DNA of 64,000 nt from Dendrocalamus latiflorus (lineage: Eukaryota > Streptophyta > Magnoliopsida > Poales > Poaceae). The stretch spans positions 41,541,969 through 41,605,968 of the forward strand of contig CM029609.1 in the NCBI GenBank assembly GCA_017311315.1. Reading direction: 5' to 3'. The notes beneath the pieces are model-generated. The model saw nothing but the letters and a program-made list of their open reading frames with translations, was not told the origin of the DNA and made no database searches. Made by a program: the position numbers and the translations under genes. How positions within the stretch are numbered: position 1 is the stretch's first letter; every line of letters begins with the position of its first letter. Positions 31,880 to 45,576 of the stretch are shown here, in pieces.

Positions 31880-33009
31880 AATAATTCTGTAAATTCTCAC
31901 ATTAATCGAAAAAAGAAGTATCTCTACCACTTATTTTGGTCGGACCAGATTATAACAGTACAGATTAATTATATATGTATACTAGAGTTGTACAACAAAT
32001 ACAATTATATTTTAATTATAGTCAGTAGAGTTGTGTACTAAATACAACTGTATCATAATATCTAACCGTGTAAATATATGGATAAATCTGCTGGTTGTAT
32101 AGGAATATTAGTGGTGAAGATTGTATATAACCATGTCATGCCATGTTGAAGACCATGCCATGTTGAAATATTATATTCTTTCCTTGCAAAAAAAGATAAC
32201 ATTCTTTTTTAGATGGTTATACAATAACTTAGAATATTAGACTAAAATTTGTAGGACATAAAGTGACAACAACTACAAAATTAGTGGTTTAATAACAGCT
32301 ACTTTCAACAACTCCAGACCTAAAAGAAAAGCCAGCGTGTATGTAGCCTTACGAAAGAAGCCGTGGGGTGTGCTTGCCCTTTCCATCACCAGAAGCAACA
32401 AACGCCTTTCGGTAATTGACAGGACCAACACCAGCAAAACACATGTTAAAGTGTGGGTTATTTTAGGCTGAAACTTATGATTTATAGCTGTAGTTTTTGA
32501 ATTCTAGTTTATTCGTGAAAGATAATATATAAAGAGAAATAGCCGCATACGATTTTGACCAGTGCAGCTAAACTCGGTATATTTTATACTATAATTTACT
32601 TGTGAATCCCGTATCAAAAACACACCGTTTATCGATGTGTTACTATTCATCCATACATAAGCTATAAATCACACGCACAAACCAACCCAGCTAAAATCTG
32701 ACAGTCGTTTAGCCCTGTTTCGCCTGACTCTCCACTGCAATAACAAGGCGGCACGATGCATCTCACTTCTCGCCTCTTTTTCATTAGTTCAGACTGAAAG
32801 CCCGAGGACGAGCGTACATGTTTCGATCAGTGCGGAGATATTTTCTACCGTTTGTTTCCAAAATTGTGAAGGCGAGAAAATGTGAGAGGGATTGTGATGT
32901 GTGAAGGCAAGTTCAGTCAATTTTAGCTGGAAGAAAAAGCAAGCGAGCCCTGTCCCGGTGCAGCCTACGGAGGACATATGTTTCATTTTCTGAATTCATT
33001 GCAGGCGAT
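31880..33009. other. AT-rich intergenic DNA
   Basis: No reading frame or structured RNA is evident. About 32460-32690 has weakly inverted ends (GATTTATAGC near both) and may be an old MITE, but the ends are too decayed to define. Confidence 0.35.
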
Positions 33010-33249
33010 CGTAACATCCTGATTTTTTAGTTGCAAACCAAATGCATAAAATACATGATTTTTAAAAACTTTTTATTTCATTTTGGTATTATCTGAATTC
33101 TGAAATTTATTTGAGAATCTTGATTGGATTTTATGTCAATCAAATCAATTAATAAAAATAAAACCAAAGTCTAGGGGTTAAAAGATACACAATTGGCGAC
33201 GCAAACTAAAAATAGAGATCCAAATTCGAAAAGATGATCCATAAACTAA

Positions 33250-33489
33250 GGGCCTGTTCTTTCGGCTGCGGCTTATGACTTTTGGTTGAAATTTTTGAAT
33301 TTTGGTTGTTTACGGTACAGATTACGGAGAGACAGATACTCACTTGCGATTTTGGCTGGTACAGATGTTGGGCTTTTAACGTGTAGATCGTTTAACTTGT
33401 AGACCCCGTCTTGAGAAAATACTCCATTTGAAAGTTAGGTATTATAGCAAAAGCCAAAGCCACCAGCTTTTGAGGTAAAGAACATGCCC
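33250..33489. mobile_element. Tourist-like MITE with TAA target duplication
   Basis: The ends GGGCCTGTTCTTTCGGCT and AGGTAAAGAACATGCCC are inverted. TAA flanks both sides (33247-33249 and 33490-33492), as for PIF/Harbinger elements. It lies inside the long + strand LTR. Confidence 0.75.
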
Positions 33490-35348
33490 TAAACAAGGAG
33501 AATTAGCAACGGGAGTTTGAAAACAAAAGAGTAGCGAAATTCAAATTTAATCATTTAACCCAAAAACTTGAATCAAACCTAAGATTGAAAAGAATTGAGT
33601 AAAATTGGAATTATACATTTTTTAAATTTTGCCAAGAGAAATTTAGATTTGAATTCATACTCAAATTTAAAACCCAAAACCGAATTTCAAATGCAAATCA
33701 AAAACAAAATCAAATCAAATCAAAAATAAAAAATACAGTTTGGATTGGCCCACTTCCTCCTTTTCCCTCAGCCTAGCCCGGCGGTCGTTGCTCTCCTTCT
33801 TGCCCTGGCCCAGCTCGGTCGTGCGGTCGATCCCTTCTCTCCTTCTCTCCCCCGCTCTATTCTGGCCATGCTTACAACCCGTGCACACACTTGCATCACA
33901 TTGTGCCACGCTGACCTGGCCGCTCCGCTCATGCCGCGTCGTGTGTGCCACATCGTGCCACGCTATGCACTCACACCATGCACACACACGCTCCCGACTG
34001 AGGCCAGACCCGCCACGTGCATCGCGCCCACGCTTACGTCATGTTGTGCATCGACACCGCTGTTGCCAACTGCCCCTATCACTTTGCATGTGCTAGCGCC
34101 CATGCTATGCATTGTGCATGCATCACGCCCGTCACATCACCACGTCAGTCGCGCCAACGCTGAGCCCCAAAAACTAGCTGCGCATCTCAAACCATCTGCG
34201 CAACCTGCACGCCACTACTGCCAACCACTCCCATCACCACACCGAAATGTCACACGAGCCAGCGCCCACACCACCCGCCCCGGCAATCTAAGCTGTCCAT
34301 CCTCTCTACTCACTCCTTAACCCCCCCTCCTTTTGCTCCCTGGTGCTCAACTCAGCCGAGTGGCACTGACCTCCCGCAGCTCTGGCCACTCTGGCGAGCA
34401 ACGTTTCAAACCATTAGAGTCACATCGTGTTCCACCCCTCCAATTACGCCTCCCCTCATTCAATTTGGTGGTTCAAGCATAGGATCTGGCCAATGCTATA
34501 GTACTCATTAGGTCCAGCAAAATCCACCACCGCCATTCCCTCTCCGGTAAGTCCCTCTTCGATTTCTCTCTGCTAGAGCATCTTTGAACCTCCTTTACAT
34601 TTACCCACCATCAATTTCAGCTTCCCCTTGCCCTAGGTCGTCGACGCAGCGCAGGTCGCTGTGCTACCCCTAGCTCTTGTTGTTGGACCACCTCACTGCT
34701 CCTCTACCTCCATGGATCGCTCTAGTGAGTTCCCTCCACCCCTCTCCTACTCGTGTGCACCTCCCTTTCCTCCCTCTTCCTCTTTAGTGCCACACCCCTT
34801 TTCCCTCCCTTCACCTAGCCACCATGCACCACCTCTAGCTCGCCTCGGTGCTGCTTGAGCCATGATGCTGCCTCCCCTAGCTTCCCTTACCTCTTCAACA
34901 ATACATTTTTGTGGTCGCTGACTGCCGTCGTTGCCTAGTTCACCGGCACCGAGCATGGCAACGACATCTTCGCCTCTGTTTCAGCAAAGAGAACACTGTA
35001 GAGAGGGCACTGTAGCAAGATAATTAGCAGTAATTGTGTCATTAGAACATAATTAAGTTAATTTACTAACACCCATTAATTAATGTTAATTAGTCACCGA
35101 CATGTGGGCCCAACTCATTAATGATTCTAATTAAAATCAGATTTTAATTATGAGCACTAACAAGTGGGCCACTTTTACTATACCTAGCCACATGTGTTAG
35201 CCACCCACAGCTACTCTTTAAGGAAAATAAATTAAAAAGAAATTAAAAACCCAGCTGGTCCTACGTGTTAGCTATTGGCATATTTTCTAATATGGAAATA
35301 AATTAAAAAAGAAACTAAAATCTGTGGGCCCCAACTATAGTGAGACGC

Positions 35349-38300
35349 TGTAAGAGCCCAGATATTAACATCTGGCATCCTCTGTGATTCCACCGCACTA
35401 TTTTCTGGATCAGTAGATAGTGCTCACATATTACAGTTCTGAATATCAAAGTACATATCATGCGGAAGCGTAAAATATACAATAGTAGACTTACTCATGG
35501 GCTGATTAGGCCGAATTCAATAAATTGCAGCAGCGGAAGAACGAAGCACACATGTGGGACCCTCAGGACATGCCCACAGGCAGCCAACTGGAGGTTCGCG
35601 ACCTAGCCCTTGTTGACTTCATCTTCTTCTCCATCATAACCAAAAGTATTGCTGAAGCATAGTGACCTGATTCCTGCTTCTGAATTTGTTATGAGAGCGA
35701 GTGTGAGCACACTAACCACCGTGCTCCGCGAGCCAATACACATGATGCAAATAAATAGTATGCATGGCTTATCAAAGGAGAGGCTCGGGTTATTTTATTT
35801 GCCAAAAATCGCTTTTAGTAGCATTATTATTATTAAATCATAGTGTTATTAATTCTACCTAAACTCCACATGGCGATTGCCATAATTGACTTAATCCACT
35901 AAAGACACCCTTTTCCTTACTAATTGTTGTCTAAGACTCCAAACAGCGAGTGTCATCATTACTTAATCCACCGAATATACTCTTTCCAAATTGATTGCTG
36001 TCTAAGACTCCAAACAGCGAGTGACATCATTTAATTATTCCATTGATCATATACTTTCAATATTGACTGCTGTCTAAAACCCCAAACAGCGGATAACATC
36101 AATTATACAATCCACCAATCAATTACTTCCTAAATCTCCAAACAGCGAGTATCATAATTTATATAATCCACCGATCAATTGCTGCCTAAAACTCCAAATA
36201 GCTAGTGACATTATCTATCTACTATCATTTGATTAATCCACCAAACACACACTTTCTATATTGAGTGCTGTCTAAAACTCCAAACAGCGAATATCATCAA
36301 TTATACAATCCACCAATATCTTTTGTATTCCAAATTCCTATCAACCCATTCCTTTTGCTATTGATCCACAACCACAATTTGCTCTTACAATAATCAACCT
36401 TATTTTTCCATTATCTATTTCTAACTAATCCACTAGATACCTCCACCAAGAATATCATTGATCAAGTTTATACTCCAAGAATTGTTATCCTACATACAAA
36501 TTCCCAAAAATTCAATTCATCCATTTAGTATTTGATCAAATCCTATTAATCCCATGATCGCCAATATATTCCAAGAATTTATATTAGTTATCAATGTCGT
36601 AATCCAGCAATTACCTTTGCACCCTCTAATTCTCCAAAAATCATTTAGATCATCTATCTAGCCTATCTATTCATTTAGACTCCACCAATTTATTTTTCTC
36701 AAAATCCACACTATCGTTTCCTTTTTATGATCGACCTGAATCCACCAACAACTTTATGTATTTACCACAAACATCCATCTTCTTTTCTTACGACTCTATT
36801 TATTCTTCCTGACATTTTATTTTGTGAGAAGTATTATCATTATTTACAAATATAATACATAGAAATTTCCTGAGACCTAGCAGTTTTGACCAAAAATATA
36901 ATGTGTAAGAGAATGCAATAATAATAGCGATCCATATTCCATCCACCGTTACATGGCATCCGCACCATATATCATCTTTCAGCGTTATAACCGCTTAACT
37001 TAATTACCACTGGGACGACACCCATGACAATTCAAATCAGGGTTTTCCACTGCCCTCCACTTTTCCATTCCCACCCACAAAGTTTTTGAAATAGAACTAT
37101 ATCTGGTTAAGTTCCCATGTCCGCCCTTAACCATGGGCACGGCTATTCGAATAGTTTTGACTCTGCAGAGTTTGCGCACTTTACCCACAAGAGATAAATA
37201 TGCTCGTTGCCCCACATGATTCCTTAGCCATGCGGTTGAGTAGACTATCACAGGGCCTTTACGATGCACAGTCCTACTGTGGTTACGCCCGCTAGGTTCT
37301 GCCTTCTGTAGGATGCGCATCCCTCGCGAAGGGTCCCCCGTGAGCCATCACGGGCAAAGGCGGGGATACGACCATCCATCCCTTTGCTCGTGTTCACACC
37401 TTCACGTAACCACCTTAGAGCCACACAAATTAGTTAACCCTGCCTACACTTTGCCAGCTTATGGTTGCACTGTTGTACCGTGGGAGGTCATCACAAGATT
37501 CGGTTCTTAGAGTTATCTGGGCGGTTCTACCACAAACCACACTCTCGTGCACCACTGCACCACACCCCCAAACCATCCGCCCAGATAATTAAGCAACTTG
37601 AGGTTTTTGGGAATATAAAATAACCATTTCCAACATACACTAGTCATTACCACCATGACTGCCCAACCAATTTTCCTCAGGATTAAAAGTGATGCTTGGG
37701 CGCTCTTGCGCCCATGAGTATCTAAGCAATACTAAGCATGACATATAATTACGGACTTATTTTCGAAAGGTTACTTTATAATTTTTGCTAGGGCGACAAG
37801 GTTCACAAGTTCAAATATTCCAAAAGAGGTGTAATATCAATCAAGTTAAATAATGGGCATATAACTAGAATATCAAATTAAACATATATTTGCATATAAA
37901 ATAACAGCATGCAATTTGATAATTTAAACAAAAGTAATTTGCAGAAAATGTAGGTTCAACATGATCAAAGTATTGACTCGCCTGTCGTGGTTTACCGCGG
38001 TCTTGAGCTCACAAGATGCTTTCTCCTGAGCCTCTTATTCTTTATCTTCACTTCGACCTTGCGTGCGCTTGATCCATTGATTCTTCAGGACTCTAATTTC
38101 TATTTACGCGCTGAACGACTGAATACAAGCAAAAGCAAATAACTCAAAAGACCCAAATAAATCCAATTAAGCTTAATTTAGATTTATTATGAGTTAGTAG
38201 GTGATTTGGGGTAAGGTCGATGACGTGCGGAGTATTGATGGAGTCAGAAAGGGTTGGAACGAAGTGAAGATTGGTAGAAGGACATTCGACGAAGCAGAGA

Positions 38301-41067
38301 CTAAGGAGGGTTCATGATACAGGGATATTGATGACGTTATTCTTACTTCGGATTTGAGGGTGGTTAGGTTTAGCCGACTATGGAATACCACGGGTTAACC
38401 CATTTTATTTAACAACTTCTTTTTATTGTTTTTATATTTATCGAGGAAATTCCATGAGCCAAGCTAGACCTAAAAGCAGATGTATGAATCTAGCCAGGAT
38501 TTAATTTATTGGTCGAGTATTGTCATTCGTGAATAGGGGTTCCATAGGCGATGTATACGACTTTTAGCTTACGGAATTAATTCATATTACTAGCAACTTG
38601 ATATGTAGCCTTTTAGGTGGTCCTAATTAATTAATCGTTTATTTGGTTAAATGTTTACCTCAGAATATGTATATATATTGGTAAGATTATTTCAATGCCT
38701 GATATTCTAGGACTATTATTTTGTAGTACCTATATATTAATATGCCCTTTTTAATGTGGAGGTGCCATGGGGACCACCGGTATTGATATTATATCCCTTT
38801 TCCTAGCATTTGACAAGGTCCCATCTTCAATTAAATTTCTATTCACCTAGGGTCGAGTTTGTTATACAGGGTTGCATTTCAATATTGTTATTTAATTAAA
38901 CCTACCACAGAGATTTATTTAATGAGGGTATGTTAAAAGCTAGGGCACTTATGGGTAATCTTTTAATCTAATATTAAAGCTTAAATAATTTTATTTTATA
39001 TTCCAATCAAATTCATTAGCCTCTCTTCTTTATTTTCTTAATTTTAACTTGGAGGTATTATTATTATTTTTCTTATTGTGGATCCCTATTAAATTTGGAC
39101 CTTACGTAGAACCACATTTTACTAATGCCTCTAATTGGTAATTAAACCTCAAATAAAAGTTTAAGTTATATTAGCTGCTCATGTAGGGAACAATCAAATA
39201 TTAAATTTTAATTAACCTTATTTTGTATCCTAATTAAATTTGTTAGCATATAATGATTAATCATGGTAAATGTTTAAGAAGCTTCATTTATATACTAAAT
39301 AAATTTTTGCATTCCTTAGGGATTAATTTCTGATTTTTCCTAGATTTTTATTGCTGTTTTCCTAGCTACAATCGGCCTAGCAACCAGCAAAGCTTAAAAA
39401 CCTAACTACTGTAAACGCTACGGCCAGGCGGATTTGAAACCAGGACCGGAGGGGCAAGGGCTGAAGGCGTGCACTCAGCTAGCCATGTGGGCTTTCGGCA
39501 TTACCTGATGATGAGGGGGAGGAGATAATAAATGAAGCGAGTAGCAGGAGTCCAGAACAGAGCATCTTCGGGCGGCGCACGGGCTGAGCGGCGTCGCCGG
39601 CGGGGAGCGGCCGGGGGGGCACCGGAGATGGCCAAAACGGAAGCCTGCGGAGGGAAGGAAGCTCCTGGAGGTGGCGGCTCCGGCTGGGAGGCGCTGTGGC
39701 GGGCCGGCGGCGGCGCAATGAAGGTCACCGTGGCCAGCTCGCTAGGGGAAGGATAAGGTAAGGTGGCGTCGTGGTCCGCTTCGGGCGGGCGTGGAGATGC
39801 TCTCCCACGGAGGAATCGAGTCGAGGTCGTCTAGGGGTCCCTCGGTAGCAGTGGAGGCGGCGACCGGCTGGAATGGGGAAGAGGGGCGGTGCGGTGAGCT
39901 ACGATGCGTGGAAATCAAATTAGTTCGTAGGGGAGGTTGAGGGGGAACGGGGAGGGGGCGGATCGATTTGCTGCTCGGCGAGGGAGTAAGAATAGGTCGG
40001 GGGAGGAAGAAAGGTGGCGCAGGGGAGCTATGTGAGGTTGGGGAAGCCTTATATAGCGGTGGAGGCGCCGTAGAGGCACTGTGGCTGGCGACCCGGGAAC
40101 GGGCGCGGTATGGGCGATGTCACAGTGCCAGGGCATGGCACGACATGCGGGGCGCAGGGCGACAGCGACACGGAGGCGACGGGGGTGACGCGATGCGGGC
40201 GCAAGGGCAGCGACGTGCGCACAAGGACCGTGGGTGGTTGGCTGGCTTTTTGGCTGATTTTTCTGGCGGTTCCAGAGAGCAGAAGAAAGATGGAGAAAAA
40301 GAAAGAAGCAATGAGGAGGGAGAAGGGAAAAGAAGAAGTGGGCCCGGCTGTAGTGAGGAAAGGGGGTGAGGGGGGGAGAGAGAGAATAGAAAGGGGGCCC
40401 ACATGGAAGTGTGAAGAAAAGGAGAAAATAGGGGGAAAACAAGGAACATTTACATTTAGGATTTACGAATTTTTGGAGTTTTCATAAGATGTTCGAAATT
40501 TAAATTTTTACTTAGATTTTTGCAGTCCATTTTTGAATTTTTAATTCAGGCCTTGGTTCAAATATCTAGACATAAAAACTAACATTCTTCTATTTATTTT
40601 TTTTTGTTGTGAATTGCATATAGATTTCGAACCTTGGGCTTTGTGTTCAAAATTCCTTTTTTCCTTGCATTTTAACTCGAACGTTACCACTAGGTCTAGA
40701 ATTTAGGTGTATAAAATATGTATATATATATGATATATGTATACATACATATGTATTTTTGAGTTGCACTTTTAATTCAATTCTTTCTCTTTAATTAATC
40801 CATGTTTTGATTCAATAGTTTGAATTTTGAATTGAGCTATCAGAGGTTAAACCCCATTTAAATTATTTTGTATCATTATCATTATTATTATTTTTGTCAT
40901 GATTACTATTTTGTGTCTGAGAATTATTTCCAGCTATTATTTTGGCTTAGCACAAAACTCAAGAAAAACCCAAATAAGATTTTGAACAAAATTCAAATGC
41001 CAGTAAGATGCAAATAAAAGTTTTAATTTACTCAAAATTTCAAACATCCAGAATTTAGGATGTTATA
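35349..41067 (-). mobile_element. 5.7-kb solo LTR (- strand) nested in another LTR
   Basis: On the + strand it starts TGTAAGAGCCCAG and ends CCAGAATTTAGGATGTTATA. The flanks are GACGC (35344-35348) and GACAC (41068-41072), a 5-bp target duplication differing by one CpG transition; the terminal TA instead of CA fits the same kind of decay. On the - strand it reads as a long LTR, with the AT-rich U3 at 40490-41067 followed by a GC-rich block at 39480-40440. No polyprotein or second LTR is present. Frames in the GC-rich block (39915-40442 and its overlaps) are not supported as genes. Confidence 0.72.
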
Positions 41068-42033
41068 GACACACACACTCTCCTCTACTTATTTTGAGAA
41101 TTTTCCTAATTGAAATATTGGAACATCTGTTCTCACCTGTTTTAAATCCAAATTGAGTGCAACATATTTCTAAATTCATCTAAATTCAAGATCTTTCTAA
41201 TAAAGGTAAAATCATGAATTTTGAAGTTCATTCAAATTTACTGGGAAGCAAGTTAAGATTAACCATAGGTTGCAAATTAGCTAGGCTCTTGTAATTAGGT
41301 GTTAAATCAAATATTAGGGTTAGATGTTGATAGAAAACAATTAGGGTGCCATTAGTAATCAATTTAAAGTAAACTATAACTAGATATTGATAAAGGTTAA
41401 TTAGTATGTCATCAATATTGATTTATTCGAACTCAAACATTCATTAAAGACATTGGTAGAATGTAATCTTGTGTAAATAAAAATGATAATAAATTTCATC
41501 GTCATATAATTAGAACTCATACAAATTGAATTAGAGAATATGTTAAATATAATTAATTGCCACACTAACATATGGACCATTAGTCATTCATAATAGTTTT
41601 GCTAAGCTAAAAATATGACTAAATAAATGCACGGCAGCAGGGCCGATTAATTAGACGTTAATTGAAAGAATTTGTCAACGTATCAGTAGGCCATAGTCTT
41701 GAGGTCTAGAAGTATCCAGGCTAGTATAAGAGTTGCATTTCATCCAAATGCATGAAAACTCTAGAATTAATTATTAGCTGCGGTTTGTTAGCTATTAGTG
41801 GCCTAACTGAAGTTAGTTTTTAAATAGCAATTGGTGGTATAACCTATTAGATACATAGGTGTGTTTCCAGTATAAAGATATAGTAGTAAATAATTAAATA
41901 TCTGACATCATATTTTAGTTAATTATTGAATTAACCCATTGATTATTTGGTAATTAAATCTTAAATAATAATATGTCATAAGCGTCCTAGCAATGTGAAA
42001 TATGAGATTAATATGGTTAATTAAAATTATAAC

Positions 42034-42279
42034 TGTTGTGGTTACAGACCAAACAGAGATATGGTAGTATGGTAGTGGGGATGTTAGGTGAGCAATGCTT
42101 GGGGGCTTCCCTATAGCCTGGATCGCTTATATATATTCACATGGGGAGTATTTTACAGTTATGTCCTTACACCTAACTATCCCTCTCAAGGGCATTTATG
42201 TCATTATACATGTCCCATTTTAGGCTTTACAACCTTCTAACAGGCCGGCTGGGCTTAGGTGGGGGCCACCCATACAACA
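42034..42279. mobile_element. short solo LTR (copy 2)
   Basis: It runs from TGTTGTGGTTACAG to CCATACAACA and is closely similar to 5608-5859 over its full length. Flanks ATAAC and ATATC match at four of five positions, a decayed target duplication. It interrupts the + strand long LTR. Confidence 0.75.
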
Positions 42280-44478
42280 ATATCTATGACAGGAGAGCCA
42301 GCGTCATAAGCTTTAAATAATAATTTTGTTAATACTGCCTAATACACCGTGTAGACCCGCGAATATGCCCATAGGTCTCACACAACTAATGGAACTTTAT
42401 TAATAAATAGAAAATAATAATAAAAGATATCATTAAGTTAGGTTCAAATAGTAGTATCCACAGGTCAGTTAGGTCTTACCGCTTTCAAATCCGAAATGAA
42501 ATGTTCTCATGAATATTCCTTCATCCTCCTGGATCCTGCCTTGACATTCCTTTTGGCATATTTCATCCATGCTATTTGCCCTTCACTCAAACTTCGTTTA
42601 ACCCCGTCTACATCCCTCACTTTCTAAAACCCTATCCCTTATCACCAATAAATCATGATAGAAATTAATTAAGTTTATTCGGATTTATTTGACTTTTGAT
42701 ATTCATTTGAGTTGATTCGAATTCTTTTGAATTTATTCAGATGCCTTTGGATTTATTTGGATTTAGTTGATTTTCACGTAATTAGAATTCGGAATCTGAC
42801 AGAAGCAATAGTTCAAGCATGATCAAAATCCAAATAAAAATGAAGGCTAAGACTTTAAACAAGAACAATACATGTAGTAAATTGAGCAAGGCAAGTCATT
42901 ATTTTGATCATATTGCACCTACCTTTTTGAATGCAAATTATTTTGTTTAAAATTATCACATTGCATTCCTTATTTTGATTAAAATTATATTATCATTATA
43001 TTGTAGTTAATGCCTTAATGCTACTCGTATGATTAAATTCCTTTCCTTGACTTTGGACATAAACCCTTATCACCCTAGAATAAATCATATATATACTAAT
43101 TGATAAGTCCGTAACTAAGTGTCATACTTAGCCTTGTTTAGATACATGTGAACATTAAGTTGCCCTAGTATTATTTCAAACATGAAAACTTGGTTTGAGC
43201 AGCTACTAGAGGGAAGTGACTGGTATTTGAACTAGATAGGATATTTTAAAATCCAAAACTATAAACTTACTTCATACATAGGCGGATGGTAAGTGGGCTT
43301 GGTGCTGTTGGAGCACGAGAGTGTCGTTTATGGCAGAACCGCTCAAGTAACCTTAAGAACTAAATCTTATAATGACCTTCTAAGGTAAAACAGTATAACA
43401 ATAAGTCTATACTGGGTATGACCTGGTCATTTAATTTGCATCGACCCAACACTGGATGTGCCATCCGGTGGAACATGGGCAAAGAGTATTGGAGGAAGGC
43501 CTTTGACGTGACAGTGCAAGAGGGGGCATCCGGAGTGCGTGGATAGAACCCTATGGCTGTGAAAACTTTAGCGGGTGTAGCCATGTTGGGAAAATACATT
43601 GTAAAGATCTTGTAGTGACCATCTGAGCCTCACGACAAAGGTAGTATGGCAATAGAATAAGTTGGGCATCTTTTGTGGGTAAAGTGTGCGACCTCTGCAT
43701 AGTAAAAACTGTTTGAACTAATGTGCCCACGGTCAAGGGTGGGCATGGGAATTTACTTGAGCTAGTGTTTATTTACGAAAGAATTTTTGTGGTGAGGATG
43801 AAAAACAAGAGAGGTGGATAGAACCTTGAGTTTGATTTCCTTTGAGCGGATTGAACCCACTGAATATAATGGGTAGATAGAACCCTAAAAATAAAATAGC
43901 GTATGGTGGATAAAACCATGCTCTATAACAAGTGGATGTAACCTTCGGTATACTTATTATTGCATACTCTTACACTCTTAAAAATATGATTTAGTTAAAA
44001 TGCTAAGTCGCAAAATTTCTACTTATTGTACTTCAATTGTGTTTTTGAGCAAATAAAAGAACCTTAAGCCTACCTTTGTCAACCTTGCACATATTATATT
44101 TGCATTCTGTGTTGTGGCCTGTTGAGTACATTTGTACTCACTGTTGTTCAATTACTATAATTCAGGAAGTAAGAAGGAGAAAGAAAATCACTACGGTCGT
44201 CTAAAGGTGTTTATAAGACTGGAAGATAAAGAAGTCAAGAATTAGATCGCGAGCCACTCTTTAAAAGTGTTGGCCTAATCGGTACATATGTAAGTCAAAG
44301 GCCCTTAGGTGGATTTATGATCATCCACTACTGTTGTATTAGTTTTGCTTTCGTAAGATATGTGTTTGATATTCAGCAATATATATGTATGTATTATCAA
44401 TTGATCTAGAAAATAGTACGATAGAATCACAAAGAATTTTGAATTATAAATTCGGAGGTTGTAAATTCAGATCTAACA

Positions 44479-45116
44479 TGACTCTCTAAAAGAATCCATA
44501 GGCCAGAATGATTTGGGATGTGAAAACAACAGCACAATGAAGGAACCATCAAGATCTACACTGGGCACAAGCTATGTCATGTTGCCATCAGGTCTCTACA
44601 ATAAGTGATACTCATTGGGTTTATAAGCCCTAGTCTATGACTTATTTTGTACTGTAGTAGTTAAAAATATACTTTAGCTACTGGTAGCTTTTTTAACATA
44701 ATTAAAGTAAGAAAAATAAAAAGATATATCATCACGGATAATATAAAGAAATTAAAAAACCCAAAAAACAAAAAAAAGATAAAATTAAAAAGCTACCAGT
44801 CAAAGGCCAGGTTCTTTAAACTTAAAGTAGGCTTATGTTTGTACTGTCTACAGTAACTAGCTTTTAAATGATGCATTTTTTTCAAGATGGGATCAATATA
44901 AAAATTATAGTAAAAAGTTTACTGAGTTCCGCTGTATCAGCCAAAATTACATATGACTATTTTTTGTATATTATTTCTTATAAATAATTAATATTTAAAT
45001 ATTTAAATCATAAACTATCAATTTAAAAGAACCACTCAAAAACTGATCTTTTCTGACTCGTGCTGCTGTGCATGTAAGCAAAGCGTTGGGCTCGAGAAAT
45101 CACCGCTCGTTTGAGA
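44479..45116. other. AT-rich intergenic DNA
   Basis: No gene is seen. Inverted phrases CTACTGGTAGCTTTTTT (near 44680) and AAAAAGCTACCAGT (near 44788) form a possible hairpin of a decayed MITE. Confidence 0.4.
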
Positions 45117-45356
45117 GTAAGGCTAATAATACAGCCTTCAGCTGGCTGTATGAACACTTACAGCCCACTTATCAGCTCATTCATATATTAGTTTACAGCC
45201 AGCTGAAGGCTGTATGACCCGCCCCTTTCTCTCACAAAGTTTCTTGGTTCTTGTGCTTCAACTAGCTGTAAACTTACAGCCTACCTCTCTTCTCTCTCCT
45301 CCTCTTTCTCCTCCACCTCAATATATAGCCTACTAACAGTCTCTTATTATACTTGC
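45117..45356. mobile_element. MITE with internal hairpin
   Basis: The ends GTAAGGCTAATAATACAGCC and the reverse complement of CAGTCTCTTATTATACTTGC are imperfect inverted repeats. Inside, ACAGCCTTCAGCTGGCTGTA recurs in inverted form about 60 bp later, giving a strong hairpin at about 45133-45220. Confidence 0.6.
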
Positions 45357-45576
45357 TGTGACGAACACAACCGTTTTGCTCTGCCAAACGCCACTCTTAG
45401 TCCAGGGTCGGCAATAATTGTGGGGAATCTTGTGCTACGTTACATCAAAATTATTGGGCCAGATATTTGTCACAGCCTTTGGTGCATGCTGGATCCGTGT
45501 GACAGGCGAACGTCGCAATCACCACGGGATCCGATTTAGTTCCTTTCAAGAACTGTTCACAACCAAGATTGCTAAT

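Larger units (their letters stand above)
33010..44478 (+). mobile_element. long gypsy-type LTR (+ strand) split by nested insertions
   Basis: The left part (33010-35343) begins GTAACATCCTGA after a C that probably replaces the expected T. It has a U3-like AT-rich region, then a GC-rich block at 33740-34980. The right part (about 41073-44478) ends GATCTAACA. Its 43260-44478 section is clearly homologous, in reverse complement, to 35349-37700 of the inserted LTR, including GAAAATAGTACGATAGAATC near the end. Without the insertions the LTR would be about 5.5 kb, matching its relative. No target duplication could be confirmed, so joining the two parts is inference. Confidence 0.55.

Noticed and set aside
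33745..34320. 191-aa His/Thr/Pro-rich frame
   Set aside because: It lies in the GC-rich block of a long LTR, overlaps other open frames and has no recognisable domain.
39915..40442. 175-aa Pro/Leu/Phe-rich frame and its overlaps
   Set aside because: Same GC-rich LTR block as in the related LTRs; multiple frames are open on both strands.
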